Shown here one piece after another: positions 16,392-25,244 of a stretch of DNA of 64,000 nucleotides. Position 1 is the stretch's first letter. Each line of letters opens with the position of its first letter. Source of the DNA: Thermoanaerobaculales bacterium (GTDB lineage Bacteria > Acidobacteriota > Thermoanaerobaculia > Thermoanaerobaculales > Sulfomarinibacteraceae); NCBI GenBank assembly GCA_025456145.1, contig JALOLD010000011.1, positions 22,619 through 86,618 on the forward strand. The letters run 5' to 3'. The translations under genes were made by a program, and so were the position numbers. The notes below the pieces were generated by a model, which was not told the origin of the DNA, did no database searches, and worked only from the letters and a program-made list of their open reading frames with translations.

Positions 16392-17594
16392 ATGGACTTG
16401 ATCGAGCTGATCCGGTTCGTGGTCGCCGCCCTCGGCGGCCACCGCCTGCGCTCGTTCCTGTCGGCCCTCGGCGTCGGGATCGGCGTGACCGCGGTGATCC
16501 TGCTGACCTCGCTCGGCGAGGGCACCAGAGACTACATCGTCACCCAGTCCACCCAGTTCGGCACGACGCTCATCGGCATCAACCCGGGCAAGGTCAAGAC
16601 CGTGGGGATGCCGGGTGTGCTCGGCGGCACCACCCACAAGCTGACGATCGACGACGCCGAGGCGCTGCGTCGGATCCCCGAGGTCGACGAGGTCGTGCCG
16701 GTCGCCTTCGGGCAGGCCGAGGTCGAGGGCGGGGGCCGGGGTCGCGCCGTGTTCATCTACGGCGTCGGCTGGGAGGCGGCGGCCGCCTGGCGCTTCAACG
16801 TCTCGCAGGGGTCGTTCCTGCCGCGCATGGACCCGAACCGGCGCGGCTCGTTCGCGGTGCTCGGCGCGAAGCTCGCCCGCGAGCTGTTCGGCGACGGCTC
16901 GCCCCTCGGGCGGCGGGTGCGGATCGGCGGCGCCTCGTTCCTGGTCACCGGGGTGATGGAGCCGAAGGGACAGCTGCTCGGCTTCGACCTCGACGACACC
17001 GCCTTCATCCCGGTCGCCAGCGCGATGGACCTCTTCAACATCGACGAGCTCCACGAGATCGACGTCGTCGCGGCCTCGAGCGAGGCGATCGAGCCGGTGG
17101 CCGAGGGCATCCGCCGGCTGCTCATGGAGCGCCATCGGGGCGAGGAGGACTTCACCATCACGACCCAGACCGAGATGCTCGACACCTTCGGACGGGTGAT
17201 CTCGATGATCACCATCGCGGTCTCCGGGATCGCCGGCATCTCGCTCTTCGTCGGCGCGATGGGGATCCTCACCATCATGTGGATCTCGGTCCACGAGCGG
17301 ACCGGCGAGATCGGCCTGCTGCGGGCGATCGGCGTGCCGCGGAGGATGGTCCAGCTGATCTTCCTGCTCGAGGCGGTGGTCCTGGCGTTTGCCGGAGGTG
17401 TGATCGGTCTCGCCGCCGGCTTCTCCGTCACCGCCGTGCTCCGCGCCACGGTGCCGGGGATGCCGATGAGCACGCCGGTCGAGGCGGTGGCCGCCGCCCT
17501 GGTGATGAGCCTGGTGGTCGGCGTCGTCAGCGGCGTCGCGCCGGCGCGACGGGCCGCCCGCCTCGATCCGATCGAGGCGCTCCGCGCCGAGTGA
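16392..17594 (+). CDS. MacB/FtsX-type ABC permease 2
   Basis: 400 residues when started at ATG 16392, exactly the length of permease 1 and with the same architecture: LGGHRLRSFLSALGVGIGVT at the N-terminus, a periplasmic domain, and SVHERTGEIGLLRAIG in the FtsX domain. An in-frame ATG at 16284 lies inside the inverted repeat and would add 36 non-homologous codons, so I reject it. Last gene of the exporter operon, followed by a small hairpin. Confidence 0.9.
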   Translation: MDLIELIRFVVAALGGHRLRSFLSALGVGIGVTAVILLTSLGEGTRDYIVTQSTQFGTTLIGINPGKVKTVGMPGVLGGTTHKLTIDDAEALRRIPEVDEVVPVAFGQAEVEGGGRGRAVFIYGVGWEAAAAWRFNVSQGSFLPRMDPNRRGSFAVLGAKLARELFGDGSPLGRRVRIGGASFLVTGVMEPKGQLLGFDLDDTAFIPVASAMDLFNIDELHEIDVVAASSEAIEPVAEGIRRLLMERHRGEEDFTITTQTEMLDTFGRVISMITIAVSGIAGISLFVGAMGILTIMWISVHERTGEIGLLRAIGVPRRMVQLIFLLEAVVLAFAGGVIGLAAGFSVTAVLRATVPGMPMSTPVEAVAAALVMSLVVGVVSGVAPARRAARLDPIEALRAE

Positions 17595-17623
17595 CGCCCG
17601 CAGTCGCCGTCACGAACCTGCTC

Positions 17624-17650
17624 GCGCACCCTGAAGGGTGCGCCTACTCC
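17624..17650 (+). terminator. hairpin after the MacAB-like operon
   Basis: GCGCACCC (17624-17631), loop TGAA, GGGTGCGC (17636-17643), followed by the pyrimidine-rich CTACTCCTTC. Perfect 8-bp stem with a modest tail. Confidence 0.55.
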
Positions 17651-17735
17651 TTCGTGCTCGCCTTCGTGTCTTGGTGTCTTCGTGGTTGCGACGGATTACC
17701 GGACGTCGCATCGGGATCGGGATCGGGAACGGTCA
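17650..17735. repeat. word repeats: TTCGTGTCTTGG and GGGATCGGGATC
   Basis: Short degenerate words recur in the gap between convergent genes: a CTTCGTG/CTTGGTG series (about 17649-17684), then CGGGATC copies and CGGGAAC (17711-17730). The second word family is the one seen at 1349 and 2653. Confidence 0.55.
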
Positions 17736-17747
17736 GAACCTGAATGA

Positions 17748-17768
17748 CCCGGATAGGTGTGATCCGGG
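17748..17768 (-). terminator. hairpin just past the thioredoxin-fold gene
   Basis: CCCGGAT (17748-17754) and ATCCGGG (17762-17768) form a 7-bp stem directly after the stop codon of the minus-strand gene. The tail is only weakly T-rich. Confidence 0.45.
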
Positions 17769-19016
17769 CTAGGGCTCGGCGGTCGCCGGCCGGGGGTAGG
17801 TCTCGAAGGCCGGCCGGTCGGCGAGCTCGAGGCCGGCCTTCATCGCCTCGGCGGCCTTCCGGTAGTCCTGGGCCCGTTCGCCCTCGGCGGCGGCGGCCGC
17901 GGCGAGCTCGAGCTCGACCGCCCGATCGGTGTCCCCGGTGAGGTAGAGCAGCCGGGCCAGGGTGTCGGCGACATCGGCCGACGGATCGGCGGCGTGGGCC
18001 TGGCGGGCCATTTCGAGCGCCGTGTCGAGGGACTGCCGCGCCAGATAGAGCTGCCAGGCGGCCCGGTTGAGGGCGTCGGCGTCCCGGGCGATGTCGGAGT
18101 CGGCGAACCAGCGGCGGTAGAGGTCGGCCGCCGTGTCGTAGTGGCCGCCCCTGAAGGCGAAGGCGGCGAGACCGAAGAGCTCGTCGCCGGCCGCCTGCTC
18201 GGGCGCGACGAGCTCGAGGAGCTCCCCGGCGTCCTCGTAGCGGGCGCTTCTCAACGCGCTTCCCTGGTCGGTCGTGGTGAGCCCGCCAAGCCCCTGGTCG
18301 ACCAGGTCGGCGAGCCGCGCGCTGCCCGGCGCGGTCGGAACGTCGAGGCTCTCCGCCCAGCCATCGTCGTCCGCGGCCCAGAGCTTCGCGGCGCGCAGGT
18401 AGACCCGGTAGTGGAGGTCGCGGCCGGCGGCGAACATCAGCTCCCGGCAGGTCTCGTGGGAGTGCCCCTCGGTCTCGTGGAAGCGGGCGAGCCGGGCGAT
18501 CGCGCCCTCCGGATCGGAGCGGTCGAGCAGGCCCTCCACCGCGCGCCGGATGGCCTCGGCGTCGCCCGGGTCGGCGTCGAGCCGCTCGAGACAGGCGTGC
18601 AGCGTGTCGCCCGCCCGGATCCGGCGCACCTCGTCGACGAACCGGTCGGGTGGGAGGAAGCCGACGATGCGCTCGACCTCCTTGCCGGTCGAGTCGAGGA
18701 AGAGCAGGGTGGGGTAGGACTCGACGCCGAAACGGCGCGCCGCCTCGGCCCCCTCCTTCTCCGCGTCGAGCCGGACCGCCACGAACGCCTCGAGCTCGCG
18801 CCGGACGTCGAGATCGGTCAGGGTCTCCGACTCGAAGCGGCGGCACCACGAGCACCAATCGGTCCTCAGCTCGACGAAGACCATGGCGTCGCGGTCGGCC
18901 GCGGCCGCGAAGGCCTCGTCGAGCCCGCCGCGCAGCCAGAGATCGTCCGCGGACGGGGCGCAGGACAGCAGGGTGACGGAAAGCAGCGTCGCGATCGACG
19001 CCGGCCAACGGTTCAT
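17769..19016 (-). CDS. thioredoxin-fold lipoprotein with helical repeat tail
   Basis: 415 residues. The N-terminus has a lipobox (SVTLLSC, Cys at about residue 19), so it is probably an outer- or inner-membrane lipoprotein. Residues about 30-135 are a thioredoxin fold with the active site WCSWC and the cis-Pro segment VESYPTLLF. The remaining roughly 270 residues are Ala/Leu/Asp-rich helices resembling TPR repeats. A role as periplasmic disulfide reductase or redox chaperone is likely. The frame stays open upstream, but the signal peptide fixes the start at 19016. Confidence 0.83.
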   Translation of the reverse strand: MNRWPASIATLLSVTLLSCAPSADDLWLRGGLDEAFAAAADRDAMVFVELRTDWCSWCRRFESETLTDLDVRRELEAFVAVRLDAEKEGAEAARRFGVESYPTLLFLDSTGKEVERIVGFLPPDRFVDEVRRIRAGDTLHACLERLDADPGDAEAIRRAVEGLLDRSDPEGAIARLARFHETEGHSHETCRELMFAAGRDLHYRVYLRAAKLWAADDDGWAESLDVPTAPGSARLADLVDQGLGGLTTTDQGSALRSARYEDAGELLELVAPEQAAGDELFGLAAFAFRGGHYDTAADLYRRWFADSDIARDADALNRAAWQLYLARQSLDTALEMARQAHAADPSADVADTLARLLYLTGDTDRAVELELAAAAAAEGERAQDYRKAAEAMKAGLELADRPAFETYPRPATAEP

Positions 19017-19149
19017 TCATGCCTCCGGGCGGAACCGGCAGCGGCCGGACCCGCTTCTTGTGTGCCGCAGCTCGCCGCCCGGTTGCACCGAATCGGCGGC
19101 GCGGACCGGTGAATATACGCGTTTTCGGCCCGAAGGTCTCGGGCGCCGC

Positions 19150-19180
19150 TTGGACAACCGGCCGACCGGCGAGGTACATT
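19150..19180 (+). promoter_or_regulatory. candidate promoter of nadABC
   Basis: TTGGAC (19150-19155) and TACATT (19175-19180), 19 nt apart (18 if TGGACA is used), lie 50 nt before the nadA ATG. This is the only plausible pair in the gap. Confidence 0.4.
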
Positions 19181-19230
19181 CGCGGGAGAACGGCCGAGAC
19201 ACCCGGGGTGCTCGGACCGGAGGAGGCGCC

Positions 19231-20232
19231 ATGAGCTCGTCGAATGACACGGACGGTGGAACGGCGGCGGTCTACGACAAGATCCGCCACCTGGTCCCCG
19301 AGATCGAGTGGGCGGTCCACGAGCCGCTGATCGCCAGGATCAACCGGCTCAAGCGCGAGGTCGGCGCGGTGATCCTGGCCCACAACTACCAGACCCCGGA
19401 GATCTACCACGGGGTCGCCGACATCAAGGGCGACTCGCTCGAGCTGGCCAAGCGAGCCGCCGAGACCGAGGCCGACCTGATCGTCCTGTGCGGCGTCCAC
19501 TTCATGGCCGAGACCGCCAAGATCGTCAACCCGACCAAGACGGTCCTCATCCCCGACCTCGAGGCCGGCTGCTCGCTCGCCGACTCGATCAGCGCGGCCG
19601 ACGTCGTCGAGCTGCGCCGCAGGTACCCGGGGGTGCCGGTCGTGACCTATGTCAACACATCCGCCGAGGTCAAGGCCGAGACCGACGTCTGCTGCACCTC
19701 GGCCAACGCGGTCGAGGTCGTCGAGTCGCTCGGCGTCGAACGGGTGATCTTCCTGCCCGACGAGTACCTCGGCCGGTGGGTCCGCGCCAACACCGAGGTC
19801 GAGGTCATCCTATGGCACGGTCGCTGCGAGGTCCACGAGAAGTTCACCGCCGCCGATGTTCGAGCCTACCGCGAGCAGTTCCCCGGGGTCCGGGTGATCG
19901 CCCACCCCGAGTGCAGCCTCGAGGTGCTCGAGGCGTCGGACATGGTCGGCTCGACCGCCGGGATGATCCGCTACCTCGACGAGCAGCGTCCGGCCAAGGT
20001 GGTGATGATCACCGAGTGCTCGATGAGCGACAACGTGTCGGCCGAGTTCCCCGACATCGAGTTCGTCCGCTCGTGCACGATGTGCCCGCACATGAAGAAG
20101 ATCACCCTCGAGGCGGTGCTCGGCTCGCTCGAGCACCGGCGGTACGAGGTCGAGGTCGACCCCGAGGTCGGCGCCCGCGCGCTGCGCGCGGTCGAGCGGA
20201 TGCTCGAGGTGGGCCGGGGCCCGCGCGGGTGA
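19231..20232 (+). CDS. nadA: quinolinate synthase
   Basis: Condenses iminoaspartate with dihydroxyacetone phosphate to quinolinate, using a [4Fe-4S] cluster. 333 residues. Signature segments are AHNYQTPEIY, PDLEAGCSLADS (first cluster Cys), HPECSLEVLE (second) and CTMCPHMKK (third region). AGGAGG precedes the ATG at 19231; upstream in-frame codons lack homology and overlap the promoter. Its stop overlaps the nadB start (GTGA). First gene of a complete de novo NAD operon. Confidence 0.96.
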   Translation: MSSSNDTDGGTAAVYDKIRHLVPEIEWAVHEPLIARINRLKREVGAVILAHNYQTPEIYHGVADIKGDSLELAKRAAETEADLIVLCGVHFMAETAKIVNPTKTVLIPDLEAGCSLADSISAADVVELRRRYPGVPVVTYVNTSAEVKAETDVCCTSANAVEVVESLGVERVIFLPDEYLGRWVRANTEVEVILWHGRCEVHEKFTAADVRAYREQFPGVRVIAHPECSLEVLEASDMVGSTAGMIRYLDEQRPAKVVMITECSMSDNVSAEFPDIEFVRSCTMCPHMKKITLEAVLGSLEHRRYEVEVDPEVGARALRAVERMLEVGRGPRG

Positions 20233-21884
20233 GCCCTGACCGGAGCTTCGCGTACGAAGGGGTTCGCCAGGCCGATGTCGTGGTGGTCGGCAGCGGGATC
20301 GCCGGTCTCATGGCCGCGCTCCACGCCAGCCACCGCGACGTGCTGATCCTCAGCAAGACCGGGTTCGCGGAGGGCGGCTCGAGCCCCTACGCCCAGGGGG
20401 GCATCGCGGCCGCGGTCGGGGCGGGCGACTCCGCGATGAACCATGCCCGGGACACCATGGAGGCCGGCGCCGGTCTGTGCCGGGAGGAGGTGGTTCGCGC
20501 GGTGACCCGCGAGGGTCCCGAGCGGATCGACGAGCTGCTCGCGCTCGGCGCCGCCTTCGACCGCGCGGCGGGCGGCGCGCTCGATCTCGGCCAGGAGGGG
20601 GCCCACGACCGGCCCCGGGTGGTCCACGCGGAGGGCGACGCGACCGGCGCCGAGGTGGTTCGCGCCCTGCGGCGCGCGGTCGAGGCCGAGGAACGGGTGG
20701 TCATCCTCGACCACTGCCTGGCCCTTGAGCTGCTCGTCGACCGGGGCCGGGTGCTCGGTCTGGTCTACACCGCAGCGGACGGGCGGCGATTCGTCGTCGC
20801 CGCCAACGCGGTGGTGCTCGCCACCGGGGGCATCGGCCGGCTCTACACGGCGACCACCAACCCCCGCGAGGCGACCGGCGACGGGCTCGCCATGGCGGCC
20901 CGGGCGGGGGCCTCGCTCGCCGGTCTCGAGTTCGTCCAGTTCCACCCGACCGCCCTCGACGTCACCGCCGACACCAAGCCGCTGCTGACCGAGGCGCTGC
21001 GTGGCGAGGGCGCCCTCCTGGTCGACGAGACGGGGCGCCGGATCCTCGAGGGCGTCGATCCGAGGCTCGAGCTCGCGCCCCGCGACATCGTCGCCCGGAC
21101 GATCTGGAACGAGCTCCAGATCGGCCGCCGGGTCCTGCTCGACGCGACCGGGCTCGCCGCGGGCTTCGCCGAGCGATTCCCGTCGGTGCTCGGTCTCTGC
21201 CTGGCGCACGGCCTCGACCCGCGGGTCGAGCCGATGCCGGTGACCCCGGCCGCCCACTACCACATGGGCGGGGTCGTCGTCGGCCTCGATGGCAGCACCT
21301 CGCTGGCCGGGCTGTGGGCGTGCGGCGAGGTCAGCTGGACCGGGTTGCACGGGGCCAATCGCCTGGCCAGCAACTCGCTGCTCGAGGCGCTGGTCTACGG
21401 CCGCCGGGTCGGCCGGTCGGTCGCCGCCTCGCCGCGCGATCGGGTCTTTCCTGAGCTCGCCGCGCGGCGGGCAGGTCGGATCTCGGCCGGGCTCGTCGGA
21501 TCGCCCTGGGCGGGACCGGACGATCCGGTCGTGGCCGAGCTGCGCCGGATGATGTGGCGCGACGTCGGGCTGGTCCGGTCGATGAGCGGTCTGCGCCGCG
21601 CCCAGCTCGAGATCGACCGCCTCGAGCGCACTCCGAACGCCGCGGTCGGCGAGGTCGCCAACATGCTGACGGCGGCGCGGCTGGTCGCCACCGCGGCGGT
21701 ACTCCGGACCGAGAGCCGCGGCGCCCACTGGCGGCGCGACATGCCGAGCACCAGTATCCACTGGGATCAGGATCTCTTCTTCGACGGCCTGCGGCCCCTC
21801 GCGCCGCAGCCGCGCCTCACCGACAACGACCGCGATCGGGGTGGGCGAGTACCGTCGACCGCCGCGGTGCCATGGGAGGAATGA
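20229..21884 (+). CDS. nadB: L-aspartate oxidase
   Basis: FAD enzyme that oxidises L-aspartate to iminoaspartate for NadA. 551 residues from the GTG at 20229, which overlaps the nadA stop. The dinucleotide site is VVVGSGIAGLMAAL, the succinate-dehydrogenase/fumarate-reductase-family segment is SSPYAQGGIAAAVG, and the active-site region includes AAHYHMGGV and TGLHGANRLASNSLLEA. Length and motifs are standard for NadB. A short C-terminal helical domain is intact. Confidence 0.95.
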   Translation: MSPDRSFAYEGVRQADVVVVGSGIAGLMAALHASHRDVLILSKTGFAEGGSSPYAQGGIAAAVGAGDSAMNHARDTMEAGAGLCREEVVRAVTREGPERIDELLALGAAFDRAAGGALDLGQEGAHDRPRVVHAEGDATGAEVVRALRRAVEAEERVVILDHCLALELLVDRGRVLGLVYTAADGRRFVVAANAVVLATGGIGRLYTATTNPREATGDGLAMAARAGASLAGLEFVQFHPTALDVTADTKPLLTEALRGEGALLVDETGRRILEGVDPRLELAPRDIVARTIWNELQIGRRVLLDATGLAAGFAERFPSVLGLCLAHGLDPRVEPMPVTPAAHYHMGGVVVGLDGSTSLAGLWACGEVSWTGLHGANRLASNSLLEALVYGRRVGRSVAASPRDRVFPELAARRAGRISAGLVGSPWAGPDDPVVAELRRMMWRDVGLVRSMSGLRRAQLEIDRLERTPNAAVGEVANMLTAARLVATAAVLRTESRGAHWRRDMPSTSIHWDQDLFFDGLRPLAPQPRLTDNDRDRGGRVPSTAAVPWEE

Positions 21885-22747
21885 TGACCAAAGGACCGAT
21901 CCTGCCCGAGCTCCACCAGCTGCTGTTCGAGGACCTGCTCCGTAGTGCCCTGGTCGAGGACCTCGGCCGCGCCGGCGATGTCACGACCGACGCGGTGGTC
22001 GAGCACGACCGCCAGGCGATGGCGAGGATCATCGCCCGCGAGCCCTGCCGGGTCTCCGGCGGGCCGGTGGCGGCGATGGCCTTCCACCTGCTCGACCCGG
22101 GCGCGGTCGTGAGCCACCCCAAGGGGGACTGTGCCGACGCCGAGGCGAGCGACGTTCTCCTCGAGGTTCGCGGTCGCGCCCGGTCGCTGCTCAGCGCCGA
22201 GCGGACCGCGATCAATCTCCTCGCCCGGCTGTGCGGCATCGCGACCCTGACCCGCGCCTTCGTCGCCGAGGTCGCCGGCTGCCGGGCGCGGATCATCTGC
22301 ACCCGGAAGACCACGCCCGGGCTGCGCGCCCTCGAGAAGTACGCGGTGCGCTGCGGCGGCGGCTCGAACCACCGCTTCGGGCTCGACGACTCGGTGATCA
22401 TCAAGGACAACCACATCGCCCTTGCCGGCGGTGTCCGACCGGCGGTCGAGCGGGTCCGGGCGGCGATCGGCCACACCGTCAAGGTCGAGCTCGAGGTCGA
22501 CACCTTCTCACAGCTCGAGGAGGGGCTCGAGGTCGGCGTCGACGTCGTCATGCTCGACAACATGACCCCCGACGAGCTGCGGGAGGCGGTCCGGATCGCC
22601 CGCGGCCGGACCGTCATCGAGGCCTCCGGGGGCATCACCCTGGCGAACGCCGCCGCGGTCGCGGCGACCGGGGTCGACCTCATGGCGGTCGGAGCGCTGA
22701 CCCACAGCGCCCGGTCGGTCGACCTGTCGATGGAGGTCATCATCTGA
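21881..22747 (+). CDS. nadC: nicotinate-nucleotide pyrophosphorylase (carboxylating)
   Basis: Converts quinolinate and PRPP to nicotinate mononucleotide with loss of CO2. 288 residues. Diagnostic segments: TRKTTPGLRALEKYAV, KDNHIALAGG, EVDTFSQLEEGL and IEASGGI. GGAGG sits directly before ATG ATG; the second ATG (21884) gives better spacing and the first (21881) overlaps the nadB stop, so the true start is one of these two. Completes aspartate to NaMN in one operon. Confidence 0.95.
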   Translation: MMTKGPILPELHQLLFEDLLRSALVEDLGRAGDVTTDAVVEHDRQAMARIIAREPCRVSGGPVAAMAFHLLDPGAVVSHPKGDCADAEASDVLLEVRGRARSLLSAERTAINLLARLCGIATLTRAFVAEVAGCRARIICTRKTTPGLRALEKYAVRCGGGSNHRFGLDDSVIIKDNHIALAGGVRPAVERVRAAIGHTVKVELEVDTFSQLEEGLEVGVDVVMLDNMTPDELREAVRIARGRTVIEASGGITLANAAAVAATGVDLMAVGALTHSARSVDLSMEVII

Positions 22748-22779
22748 GGGGCGGTGTGCGGGGCTCGGCCGGCGGTCCG

Positions 22780-23100
22780 CATCGCCCCCGAGTCCGCGTC
22801 CGTCCCCGATCCCGGTGCAGCGGCATTAGCTTCTGGGAGCACCGGCCTTCCGGGGCGCGCGGCCAGGCGTCGCGCCGCCGGCGCGGTCGCTGCTGGCGAA
22901 CCGGGAGATCTGCGATGGTGCCGGCGGTCACCCGTGTTTTCAGAACCCCCCGGAGGCGACCCTGCTGCCGCTACCGCTGGCGCTGACATCGGACTCGGAC
23001 GCGGACTCGGACGCGGACGCGGGAGCCGCTGCCGCTGCATCGGACGCGGACGCAGACGCGGGAACGGGTAACGGAGAAGAAGAGGGAGAGGGAGAGGGAG
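22780..23100. repeat. GGACGCGGACTC-word element in a 357-bp gap
   Basis: No gene is supported between 22748 and 23104. A left copy of GAGTCCGCGTCCG (22788-22800) pairs with CGGACGCGGACTC on the right. The right side (22990-23060) is a tandem array of GGACGCGGACTC words, broken by GCCGCT copies that match GCAGCGGCAT on the left. A GAGGGAGAGG purine tract follows. The word-built inverted arms are like those of the other intergenic elements. Confidence 0.65.
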
Positions 23101-23104
23101 CGGT

Positions 23105-24139
23105 CTACGGAAGGGTCACCGCGTCCGGGTGGAGCGCGTACCAGGCGAACCAGTAGGCGACGCGCACCGGCGGCGGCGGGGTCTGCGGGTCGCGCGGCCG
23201 GGCCGCGACGCTGCCCGCCTCGGCGTCGAACTCGACGAGGTAGACCGCGTCGCCGATCGGTGCGGCCCACGTGCCGCGCGGCGAGCCCACCGCCTCCGCG
23301 AGATCGCGGAGGGCGAAGGGGGCGTCGACGTCGCCGGCGGTGACCACGGCGACCACGTCCTTGCGGCGGAGTGGTCCGGCGGGGGGCAGCGGGTCGACCG
23401 GGAAGCGGAGCAGATCGGAGCCCCGGTAGCTGTGGTAGGGGTCGCGCTTGTAGAGCCTCTTCGAGCCCGGATCGGGGGACATCACCGTGGTGGTCGGGTG
23501 GTCGCGGTACCAGTCCGCCCAGGTCATGAGCGCGGCGGGGAGCGGCTCGAGCCGCCGACCCGCGGCGGGTCCGGCGACCGCCTCGCCGCTGAGCTGGTGC
23601 CACAGGCTCGACGCGCCGTCGGCCGGCTGGCGGTCGTAGAGCAGGGTGGTCGAGTCGAGAAGCCGGCCGGACACCCCGAACGAGAGCTCGCGGCCGTCGA
23701 CGGTCCGGTCCCAGACCGCCATCGAGCCGGCGAGCGGGCTCGAGGTGACGGCGATGGCGCGTCCGCCGACGACGTCGTTGACCGCCTCGTGCCAGCGCAG
23801 CAGCCGCAGCGGGTAGGCCCGTGTCTGACCGCCGAGCTCGACGCCGATGACCAGGTCCGAGGGGACGAGCAGCTTGCCGCGCTCGCTCTCGTTGGACCGC
23901 GCGACCTCGGTCGGGGTCAGGACCGCGGGCGAGGTGAGGGCCGCGAGACCGTCTCGCGCCATCGCCTCGACGATCTCGCCGGGGTCGACCAGACATGGCT
24001 CGAGGGCGATCGGGGCGTGCCTGGCCCGCGCCGGCGAGCCGTCGGGCGGGCGCAGGAGCAGCGTGACGACGAGGGCCGAGGGAACCACCGCCGCGACCGC
24101 GACCCACCACCCGCTGCGGATCAGACCGGGAGCGCTCAC
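23105..24139 (-). CDS. DUF3179 family protein
   Basis: 344 residues from a GTG at 24139 that overlaps the ctaB stop by 4 nt. One N-terminal transmembrane helix (WWVAVAAVVPSALVVTLLL) anchors a DUF3179 domain. Recognisable blocks are LVIGVELGGQTRAYPLRLL, HEAVNDVVGG, VTSSPLAGS, and the C-terminal region with PYHSYRG. The family is widespread in soil and marine bacteria, often secreted or anchored, with unknown biochemistry. Co-transcription with heme O synthase hints at a respiratory-membrane setting, but this is weak. Confidence 0.86.
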   Translation of the reverse strand: MSAPGLIRSGWWVAVAAVVPSALVVTLLLRPPDGSPARARHAPIALEPCLVDPGEIVEAMARDGLAALTSPAVLTPTEVARSNESERGKLLVPSDLVIGVELGGQTRAYPLRLLRWHEAVNDVVGGRAIAVTSSPLAGSMAVWDRTVDGRELSFGVSGRLLDSTTLLYDRQPADGASSLWHQLSGEAVAGPAAGRRLEPLPAALMTWADWYRDHPTTTVMSPDPGSKRLYKRDPYHSYRGSDLLRFPVDPLPPAGPLRRKDVVAVVTAGDVDAPFALRDLAEAVGSPRGTWAAPIGDAVYLVEFDAEAGSVAARPRDPQTPPPPVRVAYWFAWYALHPDAVTLP

Positions 24140-25137
24140 CGCTCCGTCGCGGTCGGCGCGAGACCGCCGTCGGCGACGGTCCGCACGATCGCCGGCCGGT
24201 CGCCGCGGACGAGCCGGGCGACCCGGTCGTCCATGTCGCCGACCATCAGGCCGAGCAGCACCGGAAGGTAGACGATGCTCGCGAGGAAGAGCCGGCGCGC
24301 GGTGAGCTGCGCCCGATGCCGGGCGAAGGCGAGCCCGAGGGCGGCGAAGGCGATCCCGACGACCTGCGACGAGACCAGGTAGGTCGTCCCGGTGACGCCG
24401 GCCGCGGCGAGCGCTCCGGTGACCGGCAGCAGCGCCAGGGCGTGGATCAGGGCCGCACGGCCGGTCATCGAGCCGTCGGGGTCGGCGGCCGGCATCATCC
24501 GGAAGCCACCGCGGGCATAGTCCTCGCGGTAAAGCCAGGCGAGGGCGAGGAAGTGGGGCACCTGCCAGACGAAGAGGATCGCGCCGAGGATGAAGGCGCC
24601 GAGCTCGAGCCGGCCGGTGGCGGCGGTCCAGCCCATCACCGGAGGCACCGCCCCGCACACCGCGCCGACCGCGGTGTTGAGGGGCGTGATGACCTTGAGC
24701 GGGGTGTAGACGCCGACGTAGAGGAGAATCACGAGGAGGGCGAGCCCGGCGGTCAGGAGGTTTGCGGCGGCGACGAGGACCACCAGCCCGATCAGGGCCG
24801 AGGCGAGCCCCCATCCGAGCGCCGTCCCCGGGCTCACCAGACCGGCCGGGAGCGGCCGGTGGCGGGTCCGCACCATTCGCCGGTCGCGGTCGGCCTCGAG
24901 CCACTGGTTGAGGATGTTCGCGCCGAAGGCGGTGAGCGCCGTTCCGAGCACGGTCCCGACCAGGGGGCCGAGCTCGACCGAGCCTCGCGCCGCGAGCAGG
25001 TAGCCGACCAGGGTGGTCAGCACGACCAGCGCCGCGAGCCGCGCCTTGGCGAGCTCGAGGTAGAGCCCGAGCAGCCGGCGCGCGCTGGCCGGCCGGTGAT
25101 CGGAGGCGGTCGGGTGGGGTGTGGTGATCGAGGTCAT
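24136..25137 (-). CDS. ctaB: protoheme IX farnesyltransferase (heme O synthase)
   Basis: Adds a farnesyl group to heme b to make heme O for heme-copper oxidases. The UbiA-superfamily aspartate motif is NQWLEADRDRRMVRTRHRPL; about eight to nine hydrophobic segments follow. I chose ATG 25137 (333 residues); an upstream ATG at 25170 would add 11 codons. It is divergent from ctaA, the next enzyme in heme A synthesis, across about 100 nt. Confidence 0.93.
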   Translation of the reverse strand: MTSITTPHPTASDHRPASARRLLGLYLELAKARLAALVVLTTLVGYLLAARGSVELGPLVGTVLGTALTAFGANILNQWLEADRDRRMVRTRHRPLPAGLVSPGTALGWGLASALIGLVVLVAAANLLTAGLALLVILLYVGVYTPLKVITPLNTAVGAVCGAVPPVMGWTAATGRLELGAFILGAILFVWQVPHFLALAWLYREDYARGGFRMMPAADPDGSMTGRAALIHALALLPVTGALAAAGVTGTTYLVSSQVVGIAFAALGLAFARHRAQLTARRLFLASIVYLPVLLGLMVGDMDDRVARLVRGDRPAIVRTVADGGLAPTATER

Positions 25138-25186
25138 CGTCTCGTCTTTGGCGGTGCGATCTGCGATCATGGGCGGCGCACCCGGG

Positions 25187-25194
25187 AGTATAAC
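25187..25194. promoter_or_regulatory. overlapping divergent -10 elements for ctaB and ctaA
   Basis: AGTATAAC contains TATACT on the minus strand (toward ctaB) and TATAAC on the plus strand (toward ctaA). The two promoters would compete for the same DNA, which would coordinate heme O and heme A synthesis. No clear -35 is visible for either. Confidence 0.45.
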
Positions 25195-25244
25195 CGACGG
25201 GGCCGGATGGATATTCGAGCCGGCGCCGCGGGCGGGAGGTCGAG

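Noticed and set aside
19017..19500. An upstream extension of the thioredoxin-fold gene
   Set aside because: A frame stays open to 19500, but its codons are antisense to nadA and its promoter; the lipoprotein signal peptide fixes the start at 19016.
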